Below, in pieces: positions 49,473-62,689 of a stretch of DNA of 64,000 nucleotides. How positions within the stretch are numbered: position 1 is the stretch's first letter; each line of letters begins with the position of its first letter. Source of the DNA: Aphidius gifuensis. Taxonomy: Eukaryota; Arthropoda; Insecta; Hymenoptera; Braconidae. The position numbers were made by a program, and so were the translations under genes. The notes beneath the pieces were generated by a model. That model searched no databases. It saw only the letters and a list, made by a program, of their open reading frames with translations, and had not been told where the DNA came from. Where the stretch lies: positions 3,410,001 through 3,474,000 of the forward strand of contig NC_057788.1 in NCBI RefSeq assembly GCF_014905175.1, read 5' to 3'.

Positions 49473-52065
49473 ATGTAAACAGAAAAAGAAGGGAAAAAAA
49501 AATAAAAACTGAAATTTTAGAAAGTGAATCATCAACAAGGGATTTAAAAAATAAGGATAATAAATTTGATAATTGTATTGATAATCCAGAAAAATGTGGT
49601 TTTGATGCAACATGTAGAAAATTTGATAATAATACATCAAGATGTGTTTGTCCAAATGATATGTCAGCACCAACTAATGATTTAAAATGTCCAAATCGTT
49701 CAATAATACCAGCAACACCAAAAGCAATACCAAATGTTATGCTTGTACCAAAAAATAATGATATTGAAATTAATAAAACATCAATATCCACAAATGATCC
49801 ACTGGTTAGTTTAATAAATATTTCGAAATTATTTAAATAATATTTTCAACTATCATTTGTAAATATTAACAATATTGTTATGTTTTTTTTCAAGATTCAG
49901 TTGGAAAGTACACATCATACTGGAGGTCCAGAAAAATTTATTGCACTTGGTTGTATAATTTTGTTTATGATTGTAGCATCTTCGATAATATATTTTCTTA
50001 GACAACATTGTTATACAAAAAAAGCTAAACGTAAATCATTAGCTGTAAGTATTTTTATCTATTAAAAAAAGACATTAAATAACATACCTGTTTAAATGCC
50101 AAATCATGAGAAATAAAATTGACAGCTTGAGGAAAAAAATTAAATCTAAAACTTAAAATAATAAATATATAAATTATAATAAAATTATTTAATAATTTTT
50201 CGTAATTTTCATTTAAATAATTTATATATTTAAAATTAAAAAATAAATAAATAAATAATAGTATGTCCATAATTGATAGACAAAAAAAAATTAGCAACTT
50301 TTATCCAAAAAAATGGCTAAAAATATTTTTTATATTTTTTAATTTTTATTTATTAAAAATTAGCATATTTTGGTAACTCATTAGACTGAGTGTTTTTATT
50401 TTTTTTTCAATTATTATTATCAGTACTCATTAATATAATCAATTAAAAAATTAATTTTTTTTTTTCGTTTTAATTTTAAAAATTTACAAGTGTCTATCTA
50501 TTTTATCACGACTGTCAATTTTACCCAACGTTTATTTTTCAATTTTAAATATTTATTTTAAAAAAATAAAAAATAAATATTATAAATTTTTATATTTATC
50601 AAGTTTTAAAAAACTTATTTAAATATTTTTATTTATTTTTTATTTATTTTTTTTCCATCTAACATTATTCTCAAAAAAAAAATAAAAATTTTGATAAAAA
50701 CTTTTTGCATTTTCAACATAAAATTATTTACATTTTCAGCTTGCACCAATTAGTTTGAAAGAAAGTTTATTGCCAATTAAATATACATCAAATACACAAT
50801 ACTTTGGTGGTACACCACTTGAAATACCAATAGTAAGAAGAGAAAATTTAACATTTCTCGATGTTATTGGTGAGGGATGTTTCGGCAAAGTGTACAAAGG
50901 TAAAAATCACTAATTTAAAAAAATTGTTTAACATACTATACAATATAATTGATTCAAAAATATTTTATAAATCTAATTTTCATTTTTTTCTTTTCAAGGT
51001 GAACTCAATCATGGTGATAGTAAAGAAATAATAGCTGTTAAAGTTTTAAAAGATTTAGCATCATCCGAAGCTGAAGAAGATTTCATGAGAGAAGTTGAAA
51101 CAATGTCGTCATTCAAACATGAAAATATCTTATCACTTATTGGTATTGTTCAACATGATACAAATACATCACCATGGATGATATTTGAGTACATGCTGTA
51201 TGGTGATCTTGCTGATGTGCTAAGATCAAATTCACAAGAATTTAAAAATGACATACCTGGTTTAGCACCACTTAATCGTGAATCATTACATTACATTACA
51301 ATTCAAATTGCTGCTGGTATGAATTATTTATCATCACAAAGATTTGTACATCGTGATTTGGCATGTAGAAATTGTCTTGTTGGCCTTGATCTTGTTGTTA
51401 AAATTGCTGATTTTGGTATGTCAAGAGATGTTTATACATCTGATTATTACAAGGTAAATAAATCATTCAATTTTTTGTTAAATTAATGAGCTACAGAGTA
51501 TAACAATAAACCAAATAATATCATCAAGTTTTATCATCATCATTTAATTTATATATTTATGCTTCTTTTTTGTTAGATTGGCGGTTCTCGAATGCTTCCA
51601 GTACGTTGGATGTCACCAGAAAGTGTATTGTACGGACGTTTTACTCTCGAATCAGATGTTTGGAGTTTTGGTGTTGTCCTTTGGGAAATATATTCATATG
51701 GTAAACAACCATACTATGGGCATAATAATGAAGAAGTCGTTAAATTAATACTGCAGGGAATAATGCTTATACCACCAGAGGATTGTCCCACTTTTATTTG
51801 TCAAATAATGTCAGATTGTTGGAAAAGTGAAGCACGTGATCGTTGTAAATTTTCTGATATACTTGAAAAATTAGAAAATGAAAAAAAATTTAATGATAAA
51901 TGTGATATTATTAATTTACCAAGACCACCACAAGGACCAATATCAATTAGATCACCAAATGGTGATCTTGATACTGAGGGTTATCTTGTTCCAGCAGTAA
52001 CTCAACCACGTGAATATTTACAACCACTTCCTCCTTCTATTTATTCATCACCTTATGATGTTTAA
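49473..52065 (+). CDS. Receptor tyrosine kinase, Trk/Ror/MuSK group (5' end uncertain)
   Basis: Exons 49473-49804, 49895-50044, 50740-50899, 50999-51453 and 51577-52065 join to about 527 residues plus an unfinished N-terminus. The first exon holds an EGF-like cysteine cluster (CIDNPEKCGFDATC, RCVCP). The second has one membrane segment, FIALGCIILFMIVASSIIYF, followed by basic residues. The kinase domain shows the glycine loop GEGCFGKVYKG, the catalytic Lys in IIAVKVLK, HRDLACRN with Cys in place of the usual Ala, DFG in ADFGMSRD, and activation-loop tyrosines in YTSDYYK. PVRWMSPESVLYGRFTLESD is typical of Trk/Ror/MuSK kinases. The tail has EGYLVP and REYLQPLP, possible phosphotyrosine docking sites. 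No Frizzled, kringle or leucine-rich domain was found upstream, so exons are missing or the ectodomain is short. Confidence 0.85.
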
Positions 52066-52747
52066 ATCAAATTACTTTTAATTACAATAATAATATTTAA
52101 AACAATCAAAATATAGCTTTAAATAAAAGCTTAAATATTTATACAAAAAAATATAGTATTATTTTTAATTGATAAATGAAAGTTTTTTTTTTTTTTTTAA
52201 TTAAATTGTAAATAATTTTTAATAATAATAGTTTGTTACTACTGCTGTATATTTTTTGTTTTGCTAATTTTCTTTTTTTTAAATTTTAGAATTTAAAGAA
52301 TAATGTTGACAATAGTTATTATATAAATTGTAAATAATTTTTTTTTTTTGTTTAAATAACATTTATAAATATTAATTATGTGAATAAATATTATTTTAAA
52401 AAAATTATTATTTGTATATTGTTGAATTATTTATAAAAATTATTTTCTTTTTTTTTTCTATATTCTATATATTTCTATATATTGTTTATTAATTTACAAA
52501 CTTTTAATTAAAATGAAAAAACATTTTTTCTAATTATTTATTTATGAATTTTTTTTAGTTTTTAAAATTTGTCGTTCTCATGTGATCTTTCCTTATTAGT
52601 AGTTAGTCATCGTGTTCAACTGTTTTTGTTTTTTTTTTTCTATTGGCTGAAAAAAGAAAAAAAATAAACAAAAGACATTCATCAGTTGGTTTTTAAAGAC
52701 CACCATTATATCAAGGAAAAAAAAGGCAATTAATTAATAAAATAATT
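52066..52747. other. Intergenic spacer, kinase 3' end to HSF-like gene
   Basis: AT-rich 3' untranslated and promoter sequence for the next gene on the same strand. Nothing coding was seen. Confidence 0.6.
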
Positions 52748-53135
52748 ATGTATGATAATTGTTCAATATTGACAACAAGATTTCCTCAAAAATTATGGAA
52801 AATAGTTAACGAGTGTAAAACAAGTGCAATAAGTTGGAACACAAATGGAACATCAATACTTCTTGATTACAAAAAATTTCATGAACAATATTTAAGTCCA
52901 GGAAATGAGATATTTAAAACAAGTAATATGACAAGTTTTATACGTCAATTAAATTTATATGGTTTTCGTAAAGTAACATCACACAATCGTGATCCAATGT
53001 GTAATTTAAAAAACCCAGATATTCATGAATTTACACATGATTATTTCAATCGTAACTGTGAAAATTTATTGACAAAAGTATGTCGTAAAGCATCAAGAAA
53101 GAGTAAAAAAATTCATCAACAACATAATAATTATT

Positions 53136-53169
<34 letters not shown>

Positions 53170-53548
53170 ACATCAGCGTGAACAAGCTATCAAATATTTC
53201 CATCAACCAACAAAAGATATTAAAATTTATCAACAAGGATTAACTCGTCTTCAAATGTGTCAGGTATAAAAAAAAAGAAAATATGAATTTCATTATAAAT
53301 AATTTCACCAAGTTTAATGATTCTTCTAATAATTTATTTATTTATTTATTAGTAAATTTATTAATGATATTATTTAATTAACTTTTAATTGACTCATGAA
53401 AAATTTAACACAGCTCACTCTGAGAAGAACACTGGATCAAGCTGTTGCTGATTATCAACATCAGAAAAAACTTGAAAATGAATACAATTATTTTAATGAT
53501 AAACATTCAACTTACTGTGTTTTATCATACTCCCATCTACAGAGTTAA
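52748..53548 (+). CDS. HSF-domain transcription factor, HSFY-like
   Basis: Exons 52748-53263 and 53414-53548 join to 216 residues. Residues 11-100 form a heat-shock-factor DNA-binding domain: FPQKLWKIVNECKTSAISWN, ILLDYKKF, then FKTSNMTSFIRQLNLYGFRK, the recognition helix and following strand. Unlike classic HSF1, the domain starts almost at the N-terminus and there is no long heptad-repeat trimerisation region or activation domain. After the domain comes a basic segment (CRKASRKSKK), a tract of ten His from CAT repeats, and a short coiled-coil-like end. This resembles the HSFY/HSF5 type, often germline-expressed in mammals; that role here is inference. Convergent with NAA25. Confidence 0.85.
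53137..53175 (+). repeat. CAT trinucleotide run coding for polyhistidine
   Basis: About ten CAT codons in a row within the HSF-like gene. Length is likely variable between individuals. Confidence 0.85.
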
Positions 53549-54086
53549 CATCAACTTTAATAATTAATTATTAATTTAAAAATTTATCCACACACTCACA
53601 CATACAATTTATTTTTTTTATATAAATTATTCTATTTATTGTGCACTCAAATTAATTAAAATTAAAAAAAACCAAACGCAAAAACAAATGAAGTTTAATA
53701 ATAATAATGAAAAAATTTATTTAAAATTTATTAATGGCAGTGTTTTAGTTAAAAATAAAAATAATTAATTAAAAAATATTAATTTGCACCAAAATATTTT
53801 TTTTTTTTTCTTTTCTTTTCTTAAAATTTGTCATTTATTTATGAAAAAAAATAAAATAAAAATAAGGTGAGGTACTACTGGCTTATGTACACATTGATTG
53901 GGATTTATTTTTCATAATATTAATTATTGTTATTAATTATTGTGATGTATTTGTAGTGTTTTTCAAAATTAATATTTATTTGAAATTTAATTTTTTTGTA
54001 CGTTTTTTTAAAATATTATTTGTTTATTATTGTTGTTTGTTATTGGTTAATTTTTTTTTTGTTGTTTTTTGCTAATTTATATAGCA
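53549..54086. other. Convergent 3' region
   Basis: Shared AT-rich 3' flank of the HSF-like gene (plus) and NAA25 (minus). AATAAA-like motifs occur on both strands. No gene was seen. Confidence 0.6.
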
Positions 54087-57000
54087 TTAGCTTCGAAGAT
54101 TATTAATTAGTTTGGCAGTAAGCTGTAATCTTGCTTTTAATGTGCAACAACAGCGTTCAATACTATCACGTGCTCGTCCACAAACAACTTGTGTTGCATG
54201 ATAAACATCTGAATCAAGACCAGTTATAAGTGGACGTGATTGAAGATCATTCAATATAGTTTCTAACTTTTGAATTTTTTCAGTAAGTAAATTGCCCATT
54301 TCTGTCCAACTCTGTAACAATAAAATAAAGTATATAATTAGTTTTATAAAAGTTTTAATATCTCGTGTATCTCAAAGTTTAATTAAAACTTTTATTCAAT
54401 TAATAGTTTTTTTATTTTTATCAAAAGGATGTTCAACACATTGTTAATACTGCTGAAAAGACTTGTTGACAATTGTTATTATTTTTATGCAACTTTGAAA
54501 CTTTAACATTTTTATTTTTCTTTAAATTTTAAGTATCTTTATTGAAAATTTCGAAATAAATTTTTTCGAAATAATTATTGATTTTAATTTAGAAATTATT
54601 TAGTCTAATTTTTTATAAATAATTAATCAACGAATTAATAAACAAAAAAAAATGATAAAAAATTGTATTAATTAAATTTTAATTAAAAATTTTTTTTCTA
54701 TCAAAAAAAATACCAACAGATAAAATCCTTGTTTTTTTTTTTGACAAGTTTTTGAGTAATGAAGCTAATAAATAGTTGAAAAATAAAATGAAAAATGTTA
54801 TTTAAAAGTTTTTCATACTGGTAAAAGTACAGATTGTAATAAATTTAAAACTTTGTATTTAAATTTTTGAAAAAAATTAATTAAAAAGCAATAAGTACAA
54901 TTAATAAAATAAAAAAATAATTATTTACCTGGGTGTCATCAGGAGTCAATGATGATATGTCACGATTATTTTTTTTTCTATTTCTTCTATTATTAACTTC
55001 AGGATGTGATTTACTAATTGAAGCAACACAAATAAGTCCCAAAAATGCAAGTGTTTCACCACACGTTGATGCTCTCAAAAAAAAATCTTTATAAGATACT
55101 GGACCATCTGATTCTGGTATTGGTAATGGAATTAATGATTTTGATATACGTATAGCTTCAATACAATCAGAATCTGGTTTCGAAAATTGTGATATCGAAT
55201 CAGCAAGTCTAGCAATAATACTTAATTGTTCAGATTCATATGCTTCACGTACACGTTCAACAGCATCAAGTGGTACAAGTATACTTTCAACTCTTATTTT
55301 TTTATCATTTGTCATAAATTTATCAATACACTTTGGTATACGTTCATTATTTATAATATTTAATTCACTTGATAATTTAGCAAGTAACGTTGATGATTTT
55401 TCTTCAACAGATGCTGCTATTATTCGTAAAATTGAATTACGTGCTGCTAATATTTGTATCATACAAGCACGTGTATCATCATATCTTCTTGGATCATTAG
55501 AATCAGACAAAGGTTCCCATCCAGCAACAACCTATTTTACAAAAAAAACAAAATAAATAAAATACACATCTCATTATTTATTATAAAAAGTCAATCAATC
55601 AATTATTATTACCTCAAGATCACGATTATCACGTAATGCATCCCATTTAATTGAATCTTCATGTGGTTGTACCCTCATTGGATTTAATGTTGCCATAAAA
55701 TTTTTAGGATTATCACACCAACTTAATTCAAGTAACATTTTATCAACAGTTGATGTTGAAAAATGTATTGAATTTTCAAGTCTATCTCTTAATTCAACAA
55801 ACTCTTGTATTTTAACAAAACTACCATATTTATATGCAAATGTTAAACGATCAGCACTATGTTTATAATTTGCAACTGAAAATTTAACAGTTTGATCAAG
55901 TACAACAGCAGCACCAGATAAATGTCCCATTGGTGCTAATAATGGTGCATGTAAATAACCCAATGAATCAAGTTGTATTTGTTTAACATCAAGAAATGAA
56001 TATGCACAATTTGCAGCAACAATAAGACCAGCTTCATGATATGCTCTAACAAGCATTATTTTTAAATGAAAATTAGCTGGACTTGTGTATAATGCACGTT
56101 CTAATAATACCATTGTTTGATAAAGATATTTAGCATCATTAGTATCATACCACATTTGAATTAATAAATGTGATACAATTGTAATATATGAATCAAATGG
56201 TGCAAAATCAGTAACTAATCTTTCATCAGATGGACATAATTTACTACCAGCTTCATAATAATTACATAAATGTTTAACAATAATATTTCTTTGTTTTGTA
56301 TCAATAATTGGTGAATGATGCATACCACATATACGTTTAATTTCTTCAAGATGTATATGACGTAATAATTGATCAGTTGTTGTTGGTAAATCATCATAAT
56401 CACCAAGACCAACATCAAGTTTAATATTATTTATTAATAATAATTTATCATTGTCTGTTAATAAATTAAGATACAAACGTAAATCACCAACAACACAACC
56501 TTTATTACCAAATTGATTAAAATATTTTCTCATTAATTTAATAATATCAATATTATTTAATAATTCAATATTATTTGTACGTTTTATTAATTCAAATATA
56601 CCAAGTTGTGGTCCACGATATTTTTTACCACATTTATCTGATATTTTTTGTAAAAATTCTAAACAATCAATTGGTTTATTAATATTTAATGATGATGTTA
56701 AATAATTTAAATAATATGTCCAATTATCTGGATCATCAATTATTAATTTTTTATATGACATTTCAGCAATATCATATTTTTTTAATTTAAGATATAACAT
56801 TGCTTTTTTTTCATCAATACCAGATAATTTATCAGCTAATTTACCAGATAATACATTTAATATATCATTGTCTTTACCTTGACGTTCTAATATCATAATA
56901 TATAATTGTACTTCTTGTTCAGCTTCAAGTTTATTTTCATTAACAAGTTTTAGCACCATTCTTTCAGCAAGTGGTAATATTATATTTTTCGATAATTTAT

Positions 57001-57690
57001 CATCAGCTTCAATTGCTTGCATAACAATACTCATAACAGCCCAAAAATAATATGGATTTTTAGATGATAATTTATACAATGACATTGCTGTTTGTTGTTG
57101 TTTTTTATAATCACCTAAACGTACATATGACATAAATAAATGAGTTAATAATTCTTCATTTGTTGGATCAGCTTTTGCTGCTGCCTCATAAACTTCACGT
57201 ATTTTTTCTGGTTGATGAATTTCTTTGTAACATATACTCATTGCTTGTAGTGTTGCATCTTCACATGGTATTTCACTACGTACTTTATCCATTATTAACT
57301 GACAATCATCTTCTTTACCAAGACGTAATAATGCAAGTGCTTTTAATACTCTTGCACATTGATTTGTTGGTTGTTTTTTCAATACTTTATCAGCTTCTTG
57401 AAGTGCTTTTTTATTGTTTCCATTGTCCAGCCATTCTATCAATTAATAATCATTCATTAAATCATCATATTTACTATTAATAGAATTATCAATTTTTTTT
57501 TTTTTTAAATGCATTTATTACATAACCTAACATACCGGTCTTGAATAATTATTGTATTTTAAATTTTTCGATTTTATTTATATTTATTACTAATATTATT
57601 AATTATTGTAATTTTTTTTTTATTACCGTATATTGGACGTAGACGACGTTCATTGACTGTGTTGTCCACATGGGCTTTTGATGCCATCAT
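54087..57690 (-). CDS. Naa25: NAA25/psidin, auxiliary subunit of the NatB N-acetyltransferase
   Basis: This is the TPR-rich auxiliary subunit that anchors NAA20 to the ribosome; NatB acetylates nascent N-termini starting Met-Asp/Glu/Asn/Gln. Minus-strand exons 57627-57690, 55613-57435, 54929-55531 and 54087-54311 join to 904 residues, somewhat shorter than the human protein (about 970). The N-terminus NERRLRPIYEWLDNGNNKKA matches the human NDRRLRPIYDYLDNGNNK segment. Helical repeats follow (ARVLKALALLRLGKEDDCQL, DPTNEELLTHLFMSYVRLGD). Two ATG codons stand in tandem at 57690 and 57687. In Drosophila, psidin also affects actin and cell migration; that is known from the family, not shown here. 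Confidence 0.95.
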
Positions 57691-57979
57691 AATATGATGA
57701 TGATCAATGATGATCTTGATGGTTCAATTTCAAATGCTAAACATTTTTCCGGTGTGCTCTGCTTTTGCTCTCTCTCTCGGGTATTTTTTTTTTATTATCT
57801 TGCAAAAAAAAAAAGAGAGAGAGAGAGAATTACTGTACCGACAAAACTAACCTCTTGGGTCTAGGCACCTTGTTGATGATGATGATGATGATGATTATTG
57901 TTGTCGTCTGTCGAAGCTGTCTGTTTTGTTATTAACTTTGTAAATAATAAATATTAGGTACATTTGTTTGTAAATAAAA
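57691..57979. promoter_or_regulatory. Bidirectional promoter between NAA25 and ASCC1
   Basis: Only 289 bp separate the two start codons. The region contains a CT-rich/GA-rich stretch (a GAGAGAGAGAGA run at about 57815) and a GAT repeat near 57880. GAGA-type motifs are common in open insect promoters. Sharing of one promoter is inferred from distance. Confidence 0.6.
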
Positions 57980-59364
57980 ATGGACAAAAATATATTAGAT
58001 CCAAAAGTTGTTTGGGTTGAGGGTAGATGTTATAGATTTTTTGAAAGTAATTGTTGGGGATTAAAAAGTGAAGAGCCTTATGTTGAAGATGATGATGATG
58101 GATATGAAAAATTAATGGATCTCATTGACAAACATGATGATGATTATCTTGTAACATCATGTGGTGAAGGAAAATTTAAACATTCATTTTCACTTCCAGA
58201 GTATGTTATTATTAATTGCTTAGATATTGATATTAAATATTAATTATGATTTATTATTTACAGAGTATTTTATCGTTTTATTGTTGGTATAAAAGGTTCA
58301 ACAAAAAGAAACATTGAACAAGAAACACAAACAAAAGTTCAAGTACCAAATGCTAAACAACAACAATCTGGTAATCCAGCAAATAAAAAAAATGAATTAA
58401 CAATGGGTGAAGCAATTATTATAACTGGATCATCTAGAGAATGTATATTATCATGTCGTCGTAAAATTGATCTTTTGGTTGAATCAAATAGATGTAAAAT
58501 ACGACCAAATTATTTTATATCAATTCCATTGAATACAAATGTTAAAATATTTGATAAATTTATTGAATTTAAAAAAGCTATTATTGATAATCCTGATTCT
58601 AAGCGAATGGGTATTGTTGATGATTTATTTGTCAGTGAAAATAAGTTACATTTGACTATTGGTGTTATGTTACTTATTGATGACAATGAACAACAAGAAG
58701 CAATAAGTCATTTGGAAAAATGTGTCAATGAAATTATCAAGTAATTATCAATTTTTTGCTATTAATTTTACATTTTATATTATATTTATTTGTTGTTTCT
58801 TTTTTGTATTATCAAGGCCACTTTTGAATGCTAAAAATGGACCACTTGTATTCAAAATCCAGGGTGTTGATGTGTTTCGTGATCGACGTTATGATTTAAA
58901 ACAAACAAATATTTTATTTGCTAAAGTATCACCAAGTCAATTGCTCCAAGATATTGCTAATAAAATATATTTATATTTCTTTGAAAAAGGTTTGTTGTTA
59001 TGATAAATTATTATCAATTAATAAATTAATTATTACGTTTATTTAAACAGGTATTATGAAAGAAAATAAATCAAAAAGTGTACAACTTCATATGACTTTG
59101 ATGAAAAGTAGTAAATTAATCGACACCAAGCTTGGGAATCATGATAAACCACCAAATTTTGATGCAACAAAGATCATGCAGGTATTTATAAATATAAATA
59201 AAATAATAAAGACAAATTAATTATAATGGAAATTGCTATTTTAGGATTATAAAGATTACGAATTTGGTGAAGCTGTTTTCGATACTCTTCAAATATGTGA
59301 TATGGAATCAGACAATGATGATGGGTCTTATAAAAATATCGTAGAAATTGATTTATCGAAATAA
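57980..59364 (+). CDS. Ascc1: ASCC1, activating signal cointegrator 1 complex subunit
   Basis: Exons 57980-58200, 58264-58740, 58817-58989, 59051-59181 and 59245-59364 join to 373 residues. A KH RNA-binding domain lies at about residues 70-145, with the GxxG loop in VGIKGSTKRNIEQ. It is followed by a 2H phosphoesterase (AKAP7/ligT-like) domain with both HxT motifs visible, LHLTIGVM and LHMTLMKS. ASCC1 belongs to the ASC-1 complex with ASCC2/ASCC3 and works with the ALKBH3 alkylation-repair pathway and transcription coactivation; it is nuclear in vertebrates. The N-terminus contains KVVWVEGRCYR, as in the family. The start ATG at 57980 is the first in the exon. A poly(A) signal AATAAA lies near 59594. 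Confidence 0.93.
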
Positions 59365-62269
59365 TTGTAAATTACATAAAAAATTACATTAATATATTAT
59401 TTATTTATAAAAAACAATTATAATTTTTTTTTTTTTTTTTAAATAGTAACAAAGGTTTTTATTTTGATTTTATTCATTTTGAATTATTTAATTTATTGTG
59501 ATCTAATTTTGTTATTTTTTTAAGTCTTTGTTGCGTTTTTTTTTTTTTTTTTGCCTTAATATTTATTTAATTTATTTATAATTTTATAAATAAATAAAGC
59601 GACAAATCGTCCAGTGGCCAATAATGGAACTCAAAAAATCAACCAATGAAATTTTACAAAATGTCGATGTCGTGTTGTATGAAAAGAAAAAAAATAATAA
59701 TAACTGTTGTGTCAGTTTGCTTGCTTGCGTCGTCGCACAGCATGTCATTGCACAAGTAATTATAAAAAAATATAATTAAAATAATATTTATTACATACCA
59801 TACGTTGAAACTATTTTTATAATATTTAAAAAAAAAAAAAAACAACAGTGTGTGTAGAAAAAATTAAAAACAACCATATGTCAAACTGTGACGTAATTAT
59901 TTTATTTATTTATTTATTTAAGTTTTAATTTTAATAGTGTTTATGTGCTAATTGACATTCCTAGCAATTTATAATTAAATAATTTTTTTGTATATTTTAT
60001 AAATAATTGTTGTTATGACAAAACAACCCGGTTAATTTTTTTTATCATCACGTGACACTCAATGAGGTAATTTTTTATTTCATTAAAATTTTTAATTAAA
60101 TATATTTAGATTAGCTTTATGTTGAAATAATTATTGTTAATAATTATTACATTTGTTATTTTAATTTTTGAAAATTTTTTTAATTATAAACTGGTGGTTT
60201 TTCGAGGTCATTTTATCATTATTATCCAACTCATAACTCATTGTACTTGTTCTTCAAGGTTCAAAGCTCTTGCAATCTGTTTTTTTTTTTTTTTTTTTCA
60301 ACAAATCAAGAACATATTTACTGTTAAATAATAAGTATATTTTTAAAATTTTAAAACTAATTTTTTAACACTTTATAAACGATATTATAATGGAGAAAAA
60401 AAAATAATTTATTGGAAATTTTATGGATTGTTTAGGTGGTGTTCTTTATTGTTTGTGTATATTGCTCTTGAAATGGAAATTTTTTTTTTATAAATATAGA
60501 AAATCGATATTTAATTTGAGGGATGATAGAAAAAAAAAATAATAATTGTATGTGGTAGTTGTTTTTTTTTCATGATAATAATCAAGAAAATAAAAATGAG
60601 TAATAATTTTTTTTTTATTTTTTATTATTATCTTTAGTTTCAATAAATAATAAATTATTATTGTCATACAGGATAATAAAAAAATAAATTATTAAATTCT
60701 CTAAACACTTGTACATTATTTATAAAAAAAAATTTATAAATTTTCATTTTTTTATAAACAATTTAACAAATTAAAATTAAAAAATTTTCCAATTAATCTA
60801 ACTCTTTTTTTACTTAATACTTTTTATATTATAATTTTTTTACTTTCACTATTTCATTATATAGATAAAAAAATATTTTAAATTTAAAAACAAATTAACA
60901 ATTAAATTGACTGTAATTATTATTAAAAATAATAACAATTATAAGGAGGAAAAAAGAAAAAGATTATAAAAAAAAGTTGAAAAACAATGAAAACAATAAA
61001 AAAATTTTTCCTATTTTTTTTTTTTAATAATGATTGTAAATGTTAATAATTATTCAATTTTTTTTTTAAAACAATAATAATAATATTATAGACATTATTA
61101 ATATAAAAAAAAAAAAAAAAATTATTTAAATTATTTATTTATTTTTGATGTAATAAATTTAGTGAGAAACTGACCTGGGTTTTTTTGTCAATCAATATGT
61201 CCTCGACCTCTTGATACTTTCCTTTCTAAATATTATTTATTTATTATTATTACTATTTTATTTGACTGTTATGTAGTAATAAAGTATAGTTTAAATGTTC
61301 ATCAGGTGAAAGTGCAGAACTAATTTACCACAGGAAGCCTTTTACTTGAATTTATTTAAATTTAAACTCGTTGATATTTTTATTTTTTAATGAAAAGTTA
61401 ATTTTAATAAATATATATTTTAAAAATATAAATAAATCATCATATAATTATGAAATTTACATTGTTCTTGTTTCTTAATTTATGAATCGTTGAATAATAA
61501 ATTGACCTTATGACTTCAATTGCCTCAAGTATTCTTATTATCATTTTTTTTTTTTATTGCTAAAAATTAACTTTTATAGTTTTTTTTTTTCGATTTAATT
61601 TTATTGGCAGTAGAAATAGATTTTCTATATAAAATTTTTCGAATGTTACATGATGATTTCAAGTAAACTGAAAGATTTTTATAAAAAAATAATTTTTTTT
61701 TTCTGTCCCTGACCCTGAATGTCAAACTGATATTTGCAAGTTTATTTTTCGACTCCAACTTGATTGGACAAATTTCCAGAGATTCATATCGCCATTGACG
61801 ACAAAGTAAAAAAATCCTGCTTGTTGGCAACGACTAGCATAACACACAATCAAGGTTATTCATTGAATAGTAAAAAAAAAAAAAGAAAATTAATAATAAT
61901 ACCCTGTAATTTATCTGGCAATCAAAAAACCACAAACAAAAGAAAAATTAACTTGAAATTTTTAGAAAGCCATATAAAAAAACGAATGAAATTGAAATTT
62001 ATATTGTAAAATTTTTTCAAAGCAATCATATTACTAATTAATTAATTAAAATAAAATTCCACTGTCTCAATAAAGCCACAATTTATCTGGAAGCTGATAA
62101 TGATCATTTTTCTTATGATTAACTTAATTTTTTTTTTTTTAATAGATAAGCTCATTCTTATCACAAAAATACACAAATATTTGTGTTTGAAAAAACAAAA
62201 ACAATTGTCTCAATTGGATTTTATTAACTTGTTTTTAAATTTTAAATAAATAATTTATATTATTTACAG
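59365..62269. other. Intergenic spacer
   Basis: AT-rich, with long A/T runs. A patch of ordinary composition at about 61745-61860 may be a leader exon for the Ser-rich gene downstream, but no reading frame supports coding. Nothing else was recognised. Confidence 0.5.
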
Positions 62270-62281
62270 ATAAAAATAAAA

Positions 62282-62689
62282 ATGGTTAGCAAAAATACAA
62301 GTGAGCCCAATTTGGGTTTAAAATCAGCAATAACATCACCAACACTGTCATCAACTCCAACATCAAATGAATACAAAAAAATAATAACAGCATCACCAGT
62401 ATCATCACCAACTGGAAGCTGTAATAATTCAACATCAGGAATAAGTCCAGGTGGTGATTCAAAAATACCAAGACCGTCGCCAACAGCTTTGCGTCGTTCA
62501 TCGAGCATGCGCTTACGTGGTGAACGTGGATATAATTGTAATTTCAGGACCACTAGCTCTTCTTCTCCTGCATCAAATCCTATAAAACAGTATCATCAAA
62601 GACACAATTTACAAAGTTTACAACATCAGAACGATTTATTTCCCGCAATCACGGAGAATGGAGTGGATTCACCAAGACATCGTACACTT
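62282..62689 (+). CDS. N-terminal exon of an unrecognised Ser/Pro-rich protein (continues right)
   Basis: The exon begins after acceptor TTTACAG at 62269 and ends at donor GTAAGT (62690). From ATG 62282 it encodes 136 residues: MVSKNTSEPNLGLKSAITSP at the start, a long Ser/Thr/Pro-rich middle, then a basic patch with SKIPRPSPTALRRSSSMRLR, and DSPRHRTL at the end. The RRSSSMR motif is a possible basophilic kinase or 14-3-3 site. The frame is also open between acceptor and ATG, so coding could begin upstream. I do not recognise the family. The next exon was not found with confidence. Confidence 0.6.

Noticed and set aside
49450..49791. 113-codon minus-strand open frame
   Set aside because: Antisense to the cysteine-containing receptor kinase exon, whose flanking splice sites and in-frame continuation to the kinase are convincing.
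57160..57480. 106-codon plus-strand open frame opposite NAA25
   Set aside because: It is the complement of the well-conserved NAA25 TPR exon; its Leu/His-rich product is a shadow of AT-biased codons.
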